From Dictyoglomota bacterium (GTDB lineage: Bacteria > Dictyoglomota > Dictyoglomia > Dictyoglomales > Dictyoglomaceae): DNA of 64,000 nt. The notes under the pieces are model-generated. The model was not told where the DNA came from. It saw nothing but the letters and a program-made list of their open reading frames with translations, and did no database searches. The first letter of the stretch is position 1. Every line of letters starts with the position of its first letter. Made by a program: the position numbers and the translations under genes. Shown piece by piece: positions 49,201-57,295 of this stretch. Location of the stretch: contig JAKOUL010000072.1 of the NCBI GenBank assembly GCA_029776735.1, positions 66,808-130,807 of the forward strand, read 5' to 3'.

Positions 49201-49620
49201 GAGGATTTTACTGGAGAGGCGGATATAACGGTTTTTTCATCTGTGTATAATAATTTTAAACATTTACTCCAAGAAGGAAAGAAAGTTATTGTTAGTGGGA
49301 AATTAGAGGTAGATAAGGATAATAATGAAGAGAGTATAAAGATTATTGTAGAGGAAGTAGGAGATTTAGATGGAGATTGTTTATTGATTAATCTTGTGGA
49401 GGAAGTAGAATATGAAGTTATATTTAGGATCCGAGATATTCTGAAAAAAAGAAAAGGATTAGTACCAGTTATATTAAAAACTGATAAGAAAGAGGCAATT
49501 TTGACTTCTCCCGACTTTTGGGTTACTTTGGATAAAGAACTTGAAAAGGACTTAGAATACTTAAAGAAGAAGTTTGGGATTAGTTTTGATGTAACAAAAA
49601 TTCAAGCTTTTATCGGATAA
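46225..49620 (+). CDS. dnaE: DNA polymerase III alpha subunit DnaE
   Basis: Replicative polymerase; 1131 residues from ATG 46225 (GTG 46216 is the alternative; both lack a strong ribosome binding site). PHP domain with HLHVHSEFSLLDG at the N-terminus, the polymerase palm with catalytic PDIDIDF (Asp 395 and 397), GFNKSHSAAYA, helix-hairpin-helix, and C-terminal OB fold ITIPGILKNLREV. DnaE1 type. It leads accD-accA-pfkA, the order seen in Bacillus and clostridia. Confidence 0.97.
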   Translation: MEFVHLHVHSEFSLLDGACQINELIEQAKNSQMPAIALTDHGVMYGVIDFYKAAKGKGIKPIIGCEVYITPSSRFEKKGQRTDLFHLILLAKDFEGYKNLIKLVSLSFIEGFYYKPRVDKDLLKKYSKGLIALTSCLAGEVPLYILQKNIEKATKAIKEYLDIFGEDFYLELQDNGLQEQKIVNKELIELSKKLGVPLVATNDVHYLKKEDAEIHDVLLCIQTGSKIHEKNRLRFETNEFYFRSAEEMENLFSYVPEALENTLKVADKCNVELPLNNIVLPTFEVPEGETLDSYFEKLCWEGAKKRFGENLSTEVKERLEYEISVIKQMGFSGYFLIVQDFVNYAKRNDIPVGPGRGSAAGSLVSYVLSITDIEPMRWGLIFERFLNPERITMPDIDIDFCFERREEVIKYVREKYGSDHVAQIITFGTMAARAAIRDVGRVLDIPYGEVDRLAKLIPPNASIEEAIQNSSELQNLLNTNPQAKRIIETAKRIEGYARHASIHAAGIVISKEPLMEYVPLQVMNGNEVVTQLTMTDLEELGLLKMDFLGLRTLTVIYDTLQNIKEKYGIELDINNISLDDPKVYELLQKAETIGVFQLESRGMRNLLRDTKVEKFEDLIAVLALYRPGPLGRLESYIKRKRGEEQVTYLHPSLEPILAETYGVIIYQEQVMEIAHSLAGFTLGQADVLRRAMGKKKPEVMEEQREIFIKGAKGRGIPEEVAKEIFEDMAKFAEYGFNKSHSAAYAFISYQTAFLKAYYPKEFMAAILTSVKTNNDKVSKYIAEAKRMGIKILPPDVNESMVDFTVTPQGIRFGISAIKNVGESVAEAIVEEREKGNFNSIFDFIRRVNSKVINRRVIESLIKSGAFDSFRLSRRTLLQNIDKLLDSVQIYKKNHIAQASLLDLVEVNEEQWIEKFPEFSISEILEMEKEMLGFYVSYDPQEDLRKISQKLFEVTIDDLFDVGSGSVITIPGILKNLREVIDKKNQKMLFATLEDFTGEADITVFSSVYNNFKHLLQEGKKVIVSGKLEVDKDNNEESIKIIVEEVGDLDGDCLLINLVEEVEYEVIFRIRDILKKRKGLVPVILKTDKKEAILTSPDFWVTLDKELEKDLEYLKKKFGISFDVTKIQAFIG

Positions 49621-49628
49621 AAGATTTA

Positions 49629-49637
49629 TGTTAAAAT
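49629..49637 (+). promoter_or_regulatory. Possible extended -10 promoter before accD
   Basis: TGTTAAAAT fits the extended -10 pattern 34 bases ahead of the accD ATG; no good -35 is visible, so the call is tentative. Confidence 0.4.
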
Positions 49638-49670
49638 GCTTAAAAGTTTTATTTGTATAAGGGAGGGGAA

Positions 49671-50525
49671 ATGTTCAAAGATTGGTTAAAAAAGTACGAT
49701 GATGATAAAAAGAAGGTGATAGATATTCCAGATGGACTTTGGATCAAATGTCCTCAGTGTCTGCAAATAATTTATTCAAAAGATTGGAATGAAAATTTTA
49801 AAGTGTGTATTAAGTGTGGCTACCATGATCAGTTAAATGCCTATGAAAGGATAGAATTACTTATAGATGAAGATACTTTTGAAGAGTTTGATAAAGATAT
49901 AACTTCAGTAGATATTCTTGGCTTTTATGATACGAAACCATATACTCAACGTTTAAAAGAAGCCCAAGAAGCCACAGGGTTAAAAGATGCTATTGTTACG
50001 GGAAAAGGACAAGTAAATGGAATTCCAATATTTATTATAGTTATGGATTTTAGATTTATTGGAGGTAGTATGGGATCTGTGGTAGGAGAGAAAGTAGTGC
50101 GTACAGTAGAAAGAGCTATAAAAGATAGAAAGCCAGTGCTAGCAGTAATTGCATCAGGAGGGGCTCGGATGCAAGAAGGACTTTTTTCTCTTTTTCAAAT
50201 GGCTAAAACCAGTGCTGCAATAGCAAGACTTAGTCAATCAAATATTCCTTACATAAATATTCTTACTAATCCTTCTACAGCAGGAGTACTTGCTAGTTTT
50301 GGCTCGTTAGGAGACATTATTATTGCTGAGCCAGGGGCTCTTATTGGTTTTACAGGTCCACGAGTAATAGAGCAAACAATAAAGCAAAAGCTTCCTGAAG
50401 GTTTCCAAAGATCAGAATTTATATTAGAACATGGAATGATAGATATGATTGTTGAGAGAAAGAAACTTAAAAGTACGTTATATTTAATTTTGAATCATCT
50501 TTGGAGGAAAGAATGGGAAGACTAA
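49671..50525 (+). CDS. accD: Acetyl-CoA carboxylase carboxyltransferase beta subunit
   Basis: 284 residues from ATG 49671 with GGGAGGGG ahead (an upstream TTG at 49653 is not needed). N-terminal C4 zinc ribbon CPQCLQ...CIKCGYH, then the crotonase-like fold with FIGGSMGSVVGEKVVR and a GGARMQEGLFSLFQM segment. First fatty-acid synthesis step with accA; biotin carboxylase and carrier genes are not in the window. Overlaps accA by 13 bases. Confidence 0.96.
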   Translation: MFKDWLKKYDDDKKKVIDIPDGLWIKCPQCLQIIYSKDWNENFKVCIKCGYHDQLNAYERIELLIDEDTFEEFDKDITSVDILGFYDTKPYTQRLKEAQEATGLKDAIVTGKGQVNGIPIFIIVMDFRFIGGSMGSVVGEKVVRTVERAIKDRKPVLAVIASGGARMQEGLFSLFQMAKTSAAIARLSQSNIPYINILTNPSTAGVLASFGSLGDIIIAEPGALIGFTGPRVIEQTIKQKLPEGFQRSEFILEHGMIDMIVERKKLKSTLYLILNHLWRKEWED

Positions 50526-51322
50526 CTCCATGGGAAAGGATTCTTTTAGCAAGACATCCTCAGCGCCCAACTTTTTTAGATTTTTCGGTAGAACTTTTTG
50601 AGAATTTTATAGAACTTCATGGGGATCGTTTATTTGGTGATGATCCAGCTATTGTAGCCGGTGTAGGAACACTTGAAAAAGAAAGTGTAGTTATAATTGG
50701 ACAGGAAAAAGGAAAAAGTGTACAAGAAAAGATGAGAAGAAATTTTGGCATGCCTAATCCTGAAGGATATAGGAAGGCTCTCAGGGTTATGAAAATAGCA
50801 GAAAAATTTTCTTTACCTGTGATTACTTTTATTGACACTTCAGGAGCTTATCCAGGAATAGGAGCTGAAGAAAGGGGACAGGCTTTAGCTATAGCACAAA
50901 ATCTTAAAGAAATGTCAGTTCTTAAAGTCCCTATAATTATTGTGATATTAAGTGAAGGTGGCAGTGGAGGAGCATTAGGAATAGGAGTAGGGGATTATAT
51001 AATGATGCTTGAAAATGCTTATTATTCTGTAATCTCTCCTGAGGGATGTGCATCTATTCTATTTAGAGATGCTTCAAAGGCACCTGAAGCTGCAGAAGCT
51101 TTAAAAATAACTTCAGATGATCTTTTAAAATTTGGCTTGATTGATGAGATAATTCCTGAACCTAATGAGGGTGCTCATCAAGATTTTCAAGGAACTGTTG
51201 ATAATCTTAGGAGATCATTAATAACTGTGCTAAGTAAGTTAAGAAAGAAGAATCTTAATGTTCTTTTAGAGGAAAGATGGCAAAGACTTAGGAGTTATGG
51301 AAGATTTGAGGAGGAGAAGTAA
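50513..51322 (+). CDS. accA: Acetyl-CoA carboxylase carboxyltransferase alpha subunit
   Basis: 269 residues from ATG 50513, GGAGG 10 bases upstream. LTPWERILLARHPQRPT, FIDTSGAYPGIGAEERGQ and SEGGSGGALGIGVGD mark AccA. It works with AccD as an alpha2beta2 transferase. pfkA follows two bases later. Confidence 0.97.
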   Translation: MGRLTPWERILLARHPQRPTFLDFSVELFENFIELHGDRLFGDDPAIVAGVGTLEKESVVIIGQEKGKSVQEKMRRNFGMPNPEGYRKALRVMKIAEKFSLPVITFIDTSGAYPGIGAEERGQALAIAQNLKEMSVLKVPIIIVILSEGGSGGALGIGVGDYIMMLENAYYSVISPEGCASILFRDASKAPEAAEALKITSDDLLKFGLIDEIIPEPNEGAHQDFQGTVDNLRRSLITVLSKLRKKNLNVLLEERWQRLRSYGRFEEEK

Positions 51323-51324
51323 TT

Positions 51325-52281
51325 ATGAAAAAAATAGGAATCTTAACTAGTGGTGGGGATGCTCCAGGGATGAATTCTGCAATAAGAGCAATAGTTAGAT
51401 ATGCTATCTCTCAAGATGTGGAAGTTGTAGGTATTGAAAGAGGATATGAAGGATTAATGGAAGGGGAGTTTATAGAATTACATAGAGATAGCGTAAGTGA
51501 AATAGTGCAAAAAGGAGGAACAATACTTCTTACTGCTCGTTCAGATAAATTTATAAAAGAGGAAGGTAAAAAAAGAGCTATAGAAATTCTGCAAGAAGAA
51601 AATATTGAAGGATTAATTGTAATTGGAGGAGAAGGATCTTTAAGAGGAGCTTTTGATTTATGTAAAGAAGGGATACCCGTAATTGGAATTCCAGGAAGTA
51701 TTGATAATGATATATGGGGTACCGATTTTTCTATAGGTTTTGATACTGCTTGCAATAATGTGGTGGATGCTATTAATAAAATAAGAGATACAGCAGCTTC
51801 TCATGAGAGGACCTTTGTGGTAGAAGTAATGGGAAGAGAGTGTGGATATATCGCTTTTACCTCTGGACTTGTAAGTGGTGCAGATATTATTCTCATACCG
51901 GAAGTTCCTATAGATTTTCCTTATATTATAGAGAAATTAAAAGAAAGGCAGAAAAGGAAAAAGACACACAATATCATAATAGTATCAGAAGGTGTTGGGA
52001 GTGCATATTTTATAGGGAAACAAATTGAAGATAGATTAGACATGTCTACAAGGATTGTGATACTTGGACATATTCAGAGAGGTGGTTCTCCTTCAGTATT
52101 GGATAGAACTATTGCTACTTTTATGGGGGTAGAAGCGGTTAAAAGACTTCTTAGTAAAGAAAGTGAAATTATGATAGGATGGCAGAATAATTGTCCGACT
52201 CCTGTATCTTTGGAAGAGGTAATCAAAAATAAGAAAAGAGTACCAGTGGAACTGTATCATGAGGTAGAGAGCTTATGGTGA
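51325..52281 (+). CDS. pfkA: 6-phosphofructokinase, ATP-dependent type
   Basis: Phosphorylates fructose 6-phosphate; 318 residues. LTSGGDAPGMN (8-18), Gly 104 and Gly 124 (IPGSIDNDI) are the ATP-type residues. Position 103 is Glu (GGEGS), where E. coli PfkA has Asp. MGRECG and GHIQRGG complete the sugar site. Last gene of the dnaE-accDA-pfkA operon. A PPi-type paralogue is 1.2 kb away on the other strand. Confidence 0.95.
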   Translation: MKKIGILTSGGDAPGMNSAIRAIVRYAISQDVEVVGIERGYEGLMEGEFIELHRDSVSEIVQKGGTILLTARSDKFIKEEGKKRAIEILQEENIEGLIVIGGEGSLRGAFDLCKEGIPVIGIPGSIDNDIWGTDFSIGFDTACNNVVDAINKIRDTAASHERTFVVEVMGRECGYIAFTSGLVSGADIILIPEVPIDFPYIIEKLKERQKRKKTHNIIIVSEGVGSAYFIGKQIEDRLDMSTRIVILGHIQRGGSPSVLDRTIATFMGVEAVKRLLSKESEIMIGWQNNCPTPVSLEEVIKNKKRVPVELYHEVESLW

Positions 52282-52298
52282 TTTTTTCTTTTAAAGTT

Positions 52299-52388
52299 TG
52301 GTGCCGAAGGCCGGAGTCGAACCGGCACGGGTGTTGCCCACCCACCAGATTTTGAGTCTGGCGCGTCTGCCAATTTCGCCACTTCGGC
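52299..52388 (-). tRNA. tRNA-Leu (CAA)
   Basis: Reverse-strand acceptor GCCGAAG with CTTCGGC, anticodon stem CCAGA/TCTGG with loop CTCAAAA (anticodon CAA), a long class II variable arm GGGTGGGCAACACCC, T arm GCCGG TTCGACT CCGGC, encoded CCA. Confidence 0.96.
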
Positions 52389-52390
52389 GC

Positions 52391-52479
52391 TGGTGCCGAA
52401 GGCCGGATTTGAACCGGCATGGGTTTAAATACCCACTGGATCCTGAATCCAGTGCGTCTGCCAATTCCGCCACTTCGGC
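52391..52479 (-). tRNA. tRNA-Leu (CAG)
   Basis: Acceptor GCCGAAG, anticodon stem CTGGA/TCCAG with loop TTCAGGA (anticodon CAG), long variable arm, encoded CCA. Upstream partner of the other tRNA-Leu, two bases away, so both mature from one transcript. Confidence 0.96.
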
Positions 52480-52492
52480 ATACCTAAGATAA

Positions 52493-52522
52493 ATGTTATC
52501 CTTTTTGATACTAAATTGTCAA
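52493..52522 (-). promoter_or_regulatory. Promoter of the tRNA-Leu pair
   Basis: Minus strand TTGACA (52517-52522), 18-base spacer, TAACAT (52493-52498), 14 bases before the first tRNA-Leu. Confidence 0.65.
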
Positions 52523-52547
52523 GATGCATCAAGAAAGGAGTGTAATA

Positions 52548-53051
52548 ATGAAAAGACTATTTTGCCCTTGGAGAATAAAATATATAAATGCTGAAAAACC
52601 TAAGGGTTGTATTTTTTGCACAAAACCTAAAGAAAATAGAGATAAAGAAAACCTTATACTTCTAAGGGGCAAGTATAATTTTGTAATGCTTAATCTTTAT
52701 CCCTATAATAATGGGCACCTTATGATTGTTCCATATAAACATACTAATGATATTAATCTTCTTGAAAGTAAGGAATTAGAAGAAATGATGTTTTTACTTC
52801 AGATATGTGTTAGCGCTCTAAAAGAGGTTATGAGTCCTCATGGCTTTAATATTGGAATGAATATAGGAGAAGTAGCTGGTGCTGGAATTGCAGAGCACTT
52901 GCATCTTCATGTAGTACCAAGATGGAATGGGGATACAAATTATATGTTTGTAGTGGGGGATACCAAAGTTATACCAGAAGATTTAGAAACAACTTACGAT
53001 AAGTTGTTTCCAGTAATTCATAAAATCTATGCTAAAAGCGCCAAAAATTAA
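52548..53051 (+). CDS. HIT-family nucleotide hydrolase/transferase
   Basis: 167 residues from ATG 52548 with AAAGGAG; the frame extends to ATG 52524, which lacks one. Histidine triad AEHLHLHVVPRW near 124-135 and N-terminal CIFC with KPKENRDKEN are typical of the Ap4A phosphorylase-like HIT branch. Substrate unknown, probably a dinucleoside polyphosphate. Overlaps the DUF2062 gene by 23 bases. Confidence 0.93.
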   Translation: MKRLFCPWRIKYINAEKPKGCIFCTKPKENRDKENLILLRGKYNFVMLNLYPYNNGHLMIVPYKHTNDINLLESKELEEMMFLLQICVSALKEVMSPHGFNIGMNIGEVAGAGIAEHLHLHVVPRWNGDTNYMFVVGDTKVIPEDLETTYDKLFPVIHKIYAKSAKN

Positions 53052-53484
53052 AAGATTTTTTAGATATATTTATTTAAAACTTATCAGATTAAACGATTCT
53101 CCTGAAAAAATTGCTTTAAGCTTTAGTATTGGTGTATTTATTGGAGTTTTTCCTACTTTTGGACTTGGAGGAATTTTGGTTGTTATTATTTCATATATTT
53201 TTAAGCTCAATTACTTAGCAGGGGTATTAGGAACTTTTATCATGAATTATATCACTTCTCCTTTTTTTTGGTCTCTCAGCTATTTTATAGGTAATTTCCT
53301 TTTATATGGGAAATTTGAATGGAAAATTTGGGAGGAGAGAAATATTAAGGAATTTGCTCTCTCATATATTGTAGGAAACATCATAGTTTCTATACTTTGT
53401 TTCTTTCTCTCATATTTTATAGTTAGAAAATTAGTTATAACTTATAGAAAGAGAAGAGGAAGGAGAAAGGCTCCTTCCTCTTAG
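53029..53484 (+). CDS. DUF2062 membrane protein
   Basis: 151 residues with three to four hydrophobic helices. The motif SIGVFIGVFPTFGLGG near 34-49 and TSPFFWSLSYFIG near 82-94 are DUF2062 marks. Function unknown; the family often sits near glycosyltransferases. Its last codons form a transcription-terminator-like hairpin. Confidence 0.88.
   Translation: MLKAPKIKRFFRYIYLKLIRLNDSPEKIALSFSIGVFIGVFPTFGLGGILVVIISYIFKLNYLAGVLGTFIMNYITSPFFWSLSYFIGNFLLYGKFEWKIWEERNIKEFALSYIVGNIIVSILCFFLSYFIVRKLVITYRKRRGRRKAPSS
53456..53480. terminator. Inverted repeat between convergent genes, possible bidirectional terminator
   Basis: GAGGAAGGAG (53456-53465) and CTCCTTCCTC (53471-53480) form a perfect 10-bp stem with loop AAAGG. 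On the minus strand TTCTCTTTC follows it, after pfp; on the plus strand a T run comes 10 bases later. The stem lies inside the last codons of the DUF2062 gene. Confidence 0.6.
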
Positions 53485-53515
53485 ATATGTGTTTTTTCTC
53501 TTTTAATCTAAGGTA

Positions 53516-54556
53516 TTACTTATTAAAGAAAGTCTTCATACTCTCATAAAATGCTGGATCTACAGTCTTCGTCTTTCCTTCAATTAGTGTAATATCCACT
53601 GGTACAAGCTGACTTCCTTTTACTGCAATAAAGTAGCCAGATTTACCTTCATGTACTAAATCTACGCCCTCTTTTCCAAGTTGAAGACCTAATATTCTAT
53701 CTCTTATAGATGGAGTTCCTCCTCTTTGAAGGTGGCTTAAAATTACAGCTCTTGTTTCAACCCCTATGTTTTTTTGAATCTCTTCTGCAAGGACATTTCC
53801 TACGCCACCTAATCTTATATGTCCAAAGGCATCCACCATTCCCTCTTGTCCTTTTTGATAGGTGAATCCAGGAAGCTGAGCGCCTTCTGCAATGGCTACT
53901 ACTGCATAATTATGTCCTCTATCGTAGAGTTTTCTAATATGGTCGTAGAGTTCATTTAGATGTGGCTCTACCTCTGGTATAAAGATATAATCTGCTCCTC
54001 CTGCTAACCCTCCATATAGAGCTAACCAACCAGCATGTCTACCCATAATTTCTACTACTATTACTCTTGCGTGAGATTTTGCAGTATCTCTTAATCTTTT
54101 TATAGCATCTACGACTACCTCTACAGCAGTATCAAAACCTAGAGTGTAGTCAGTTTCTTCTAAATCTTTATCTATGGTCTTTGGTATTCCAATCATGGGA
54201 AGACCTAATTTACTGAATTTAGAGGCTACGCCTAAGGTATCCTCTCCACCAATAGCTATTAGCGCATCTAAGTTTAATTTTTTGAAATTTTCAATACATT
54301 TCTGTACATCCTCTTCTTTTTTAAATGGATTTGTTCTTGAACTTCCTAAAATAGTTCCTCCTTCCTCTAAGATATTTTCCACCATTTCCAAAGTAAGAGG
54401 TACAGCATCTGCCTTGAGAAGTCCTGCCCATCCATATTTAAGTCCGATAACCTCATCCCCATAATCTAATGCTCTCATTACTATTCCACGGATAGCTGGA
54501 TTTAATCCTGGGCAATCACCACCTCCAGTTAATACTCCTATACGTTTTTTCTCCAT
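53516..54556 (-). CDS. pfp: PPi-dependent 6-phosphofructokinase
   Basis: 346 residues. LTGGGDCPGLNPAIRG (9-24), Asp 106 in GGEDTLG, Lys 126 in IPKTIDKDLEETDYTLG: Asp and Lys at the two positions that are Gly in ATP enzymes, marking a PPi-using type. It can run in both directions, in glycolysis or gluconeogenesis. AAGGAGG precedes the ATG. It fits the PPi-type enzyme known from Dictyoglomus. Confidence 0.95.
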   Translation of the reverse strand: MEKKRIGVLTGGGDCPGLNPAIRGIVMRALDYGDEVIGLKYGWAGLLKADAVPLTLEMVENILEEGGTILGSSRTNPFKKEEDVQKCIENFKKLNLDALIAIGGEDTLGVASKFSKLGLPMIGIPKTIDKDLEETDYTLGFDTAVEVVVDAIKRLRDTAKSHARVIVVEIMGRHAGWLALYGGLAGGADYIFIPEVEPHLNELYDHIRKLYDRGHNYAVVAIAEGAQLPGFTYQKGQEGMVDAFGHIRLGGVGNVLAEEIQKNIGVETRAVILSHLQRGGTPSIRDRILGLQLGKEGVDLVHEGKSGYFIAVKGSQLVPVDITLIEGKTKTVDPAFYESMKTFFNK

Positions 54557-54597
54557 GTTTCATCCTCCTTTTGTGACAATTTTTGTTGATTAATATG

Positions 54598-54626
54598 ATT
54601 TTATTATTTAGTATAAAAATTGACAA
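54598..54626 (-). promoter_or_regulatory. Promoter of pfp
   Basis: Minus strand TTGTCA (54621-54626), 17-base spacer, TAAAAT (54598-54603), about 40 bases before the pfp ATG. Its -35 box overlaps that of the opposite promoter. Confidence 0.65.
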
Positions 54627-54648
54627 GGCTTTTGATGATTGATAGACT
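54620..54648 (+). promoter_or_regulatory. Promoter of the O-antigen-ligase/TPR gene and nrdJ
   Basis: TTGACA (54620-54625), 17-base spacer, TAGACT (54643-54648), ahead of ATG 54683. The -35 shares five bases with the divergent pfp promoter. Confidence 0.7.
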
Positions 54649-54682
54649 TTTAAAAATGAATTAAAATTTTGGGAGAGAAACA

Positions 54683-57295
54683 ATGAAGAAGATGAGAAAA
54701 AATGAAGAGAATCTGAAGGAACATTATTTTAGGCTATTTATTTTTGCTTCTCTCCTGCTTCTAATCTGTACAGTTCCTATAGCTCAACCTCACTTTTTAA
54801 AATTACACGATATATCCGAAGTTCCTAAAGTAACACTCATAAGAGTTTTGGGTAGTATTAGTCTTATTCTCTGGGCATTATGGATAATGTTGGGAAAAAG
54901 AAAAATAACATTGCCTCCTAAAAAAATCTCTTCTTTGGTATTTGCCTTTCTTCTTTCTTGGATAATTTCTACTTTTATGTCTACAAATTTTTATCTTAGC
55001 TTTTTTGGATCTTATATGAGGCAAATGGGATTTTTAACTTATTTCTTTTATTTTGCTATATTCTTTATGCTTTTTGATGTTATACAAACTCCCAAAGAAC
55101 AAAAATATTTTTATTGGGCTATGATTTTCTCCACTACTATTGTGGTTATTGTAGGACTGTTGCAATTTTTCAGAGCTATGCCTTGGTTTGAGAGAGTTCG
55201 GGCAGAATCAAGAATCATTTCTACTTTAGGACATGCTGATTTTCTTGGGCATTTTCTTGTTATTGTGATGCCTATAATTCTTAGTTTTATATATTATTTT
55301 GAGAAAAATAAGATTAAAATACCCCTTTTGATCCTTTTCTTTGCTTCTTTCTTAACGTTACTTGGAAGTTATACTCGTGGTTCATGGGTAGCTTTCTTAT
55401 TTTCGTTTATTGTATTCTTTGGATTTTTGGGTATTAAAGGTAAGAATATTTTGAAGAAGAATAAAGTTATTACTTTAGTCCTTATTTTAGGAATGCTCTT
55501 TACGGTTGGTGCTTTTGGTATATTAGAACAGGAGCTTTATCTTAAAAGGGCAGATTTAGGTACATTTAGTTTAAAAGAGAGATTTGAAAGTATAGGTGCT
55601 GGTTTAGGTATAACTCAGGCAAATCCAAGGGTACTTACCTGGAGAGATAGTAAAAAACTTTTTCAAGATAAAATTTTAAAATCTCCAAGAATAATTTATG
55701 GATTAGGACCTGAAACTTTTTCTTTTAACTTTACTCCTTACAAGTCTCTTGATCTTGCAAGATATGATGGAGGTAAAGGATATCCAGATAGAGAGCATAA
55801 TGAATTTTTAGATATACTTTTTCCTCAAGGGCTTTTAGGATTGCTTGTCTTTTGTTTTTTGCTGTTGAGTGTATTTCTCTTTTCTCTTAGAAATTATCAA
55901 AAAATTCCAGAAAAGGAAAGATTAATATTCTTAGGAACTGTTACAGGTTGGATTGGCTTTTTAGTTCAAGCTTTAGTTCTTTTTGGACTTTCTGCAACTT
56001 ATCTTTATTTTTGGACTGTAATGAGTTTTATTTTACTATTTTTTAAATTTTATAATAAAGAAGCTGTTTGGGAGATTAATTTGGGAACACTTTCTGAAAA
56101 TTTAAAGTATCTTTTATCTATAGTACTAATTTTTATTGGTTTGTTTTCTATGAGCATCTCTTTTAGATTTTTTAGAGCAGAAGTCTTTTATAGATATGGT
56201 TTGGATTATTTAAATACAAATGAAGCAGGGAAAGCAGCTTCAATATTGGAAGAAGCTATAAAATTAAGACCGCAGGAAACTGCTTTTCATGAAGCCGCAA
56301 TTAAGGCTTATATAGGCATTATGGGAGGAGCAGTAAATGCTGAAGATAAAGATTATGCTTATAGAATGGGAGAGGCACATATTAATGGACTTTTGAAGAA
56401 TGCCTATTATAGGTCTTTATCCTATAACTTAGTAGGTGCTTTTTATGCACAAGCCTATCATTATCTTGGAAAAAAAGATAGGACTCTACTTGAAAGGGCT
56501 GAAGACAATCTCTATAAAGCTATTTCTTTTGATAAATATGCTGTACCTCCCTTAGAGAATTTAATGAGACTTTATAGTTTTGATCTTAAAGATATAAATA
56601 AAGCAAGGGAGATGGCTCAGAGAATCTTAGAGATTGATCCATATCATTTAGAAGCAGGGACTTATTTAGCATCTATTTTATGCCAAGAAAAAAATTACGA
56701 TGAGGCTGCAAAAATCTATGAAAATTTAGCATATGCACATTCTGATAATAAGGATATTCTTAATGACCTTGGAGTTATGTATCTTGCACTTGGAGACTAT
56801 GAAAAAGCCGAAGAAAGTTTTCTTAAAGTTCTAAATTTAGATCCATTATATGATAAGGCAAGAGAGAATTTAAAAACTCTTTATAAGAAATTAGGTATAA
56901 ATAAGGAAGTACCAGAGATTCCTAATGAAGATATGGCTTATATCCAGTTAGGATTAAACTATTACACTAATAATAACTATACTAAGGCTATAGAAGCTTT
57001 TTCTAAAGCTTTAGAGATTAATAATAAGTCTGTAGAGGCAATGAATAATTTAGGTGCTACCTCATATATGATGGGAGATTTAGATAAAGCAATTTTGTAC
57101 TTTGAGAAAGCTATAGAACTTAATAGAAATTATGTTGAAGCTTATGGAAATTTGGCTTATGCTTATCTTGAGAAGAATGATCTTTCTAAAGCAGAGGAGG
57201 TACTAAAAGAAGGGCTAAAGTATAATCCGAATGCTGCTTCTCTGAAAGAAATTTATGAGAAGATTAGGGAATTAAAAGGAGAGTTGAAAAAATGA
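54683..57295 (+). CDS. O-antigen ligase-like (Wzy_C) membrane protein with TPR tail
   Basis: 870 residues. About a dozen membrane helices cover residues 15-500, with the O-antigen ligase/polymerase loop YGLGPETFSFNF and REHNEFLDILFPQGLLGLL near 355-395. From about 505 to 860 are TPR repeats (for example AIEAFSKALEINNKSVEAMN). Such proteins ligate or polymerise surface glycans; the substrate is unknown. GGGAGAG precedes the ATG. It overlaps nrdJ by four bases. Confidence 0.9.
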   Translation: MKKMRKNEENLKEHYFRLFIFASLLLLICTVPIAQPHFLKLHDISEVPKVTLIRVLGSISLILWALWIMLGKRKITLPPKKISSLVFAFLLSWIISTFMSTNFYLSFFGSYMRQMGFLTYFFYFAIFFMLFDVIQTPKEQKYFYWAMIFSTTIVVIVGLLQFFRAMPWFERVRAESRIISTLGHADFLGHFLVIVMPIILSFIYYFEKNKIKIPLLILFFASFLTLLGSYTRGSWVAFLFSFIVFFGFLGIKGKNILKKNKVITLVLILGMLFTVGAFGILEQELYLKRADLGTFSLKERFESIGAGLGITQANPRVLTWRDSKKLFQDKILKSPRIIYGLGPETFSFNFTPYKSLDLARYDGGKGYPDREHNEFLDILFPQGLLGLLVFCFLLLSVFLFSLRNYQKIPEKERLIFLGTVTGWIGFLVQALVLFGLSATYLYFWTVMSFILLFFKFYNKEAVWEINLGTLSENLKYLLSIVLIFIGLFSMSISFRFFRAEVFYRYGLDYLNTNEAGKAASILEEAIKLRPQETAFHEAAIKAYIGIMGGAVNAEDKDYAYRMGEAHINGLLKNAYYRSLSYNLVGAFYAQAYHYLGKKDRTLLERAEDNLYKAISFDKYAVPPLENLMRLYSFDLKDINKAREMAQRILEIDPYHLEAGTYLASILCQEKNYDEAAKIYENLAYAHSDNKDILNDLGVMYLALGDYEKAEESFLKVLNLDPLYDKARENLKTLYKKLGINKEVPEIPNEDMAYIQLGLNYYTNNNYTKAIEAFSKALEINNKSVEAMNNLGATSYMMGDLDKAILYFEKAIELNRNYVEAYGNLAYAYLEKNDLSKAEEVLKEGLKYNPNAASLKEIYEKIRELKGELKK

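Noticed and set aside
52223..52492. Open frames on both strands over the tRNA-Leu genes
   Set aside because: They are translations of tRNA sequence; repeated motifs come from tRNA arms.
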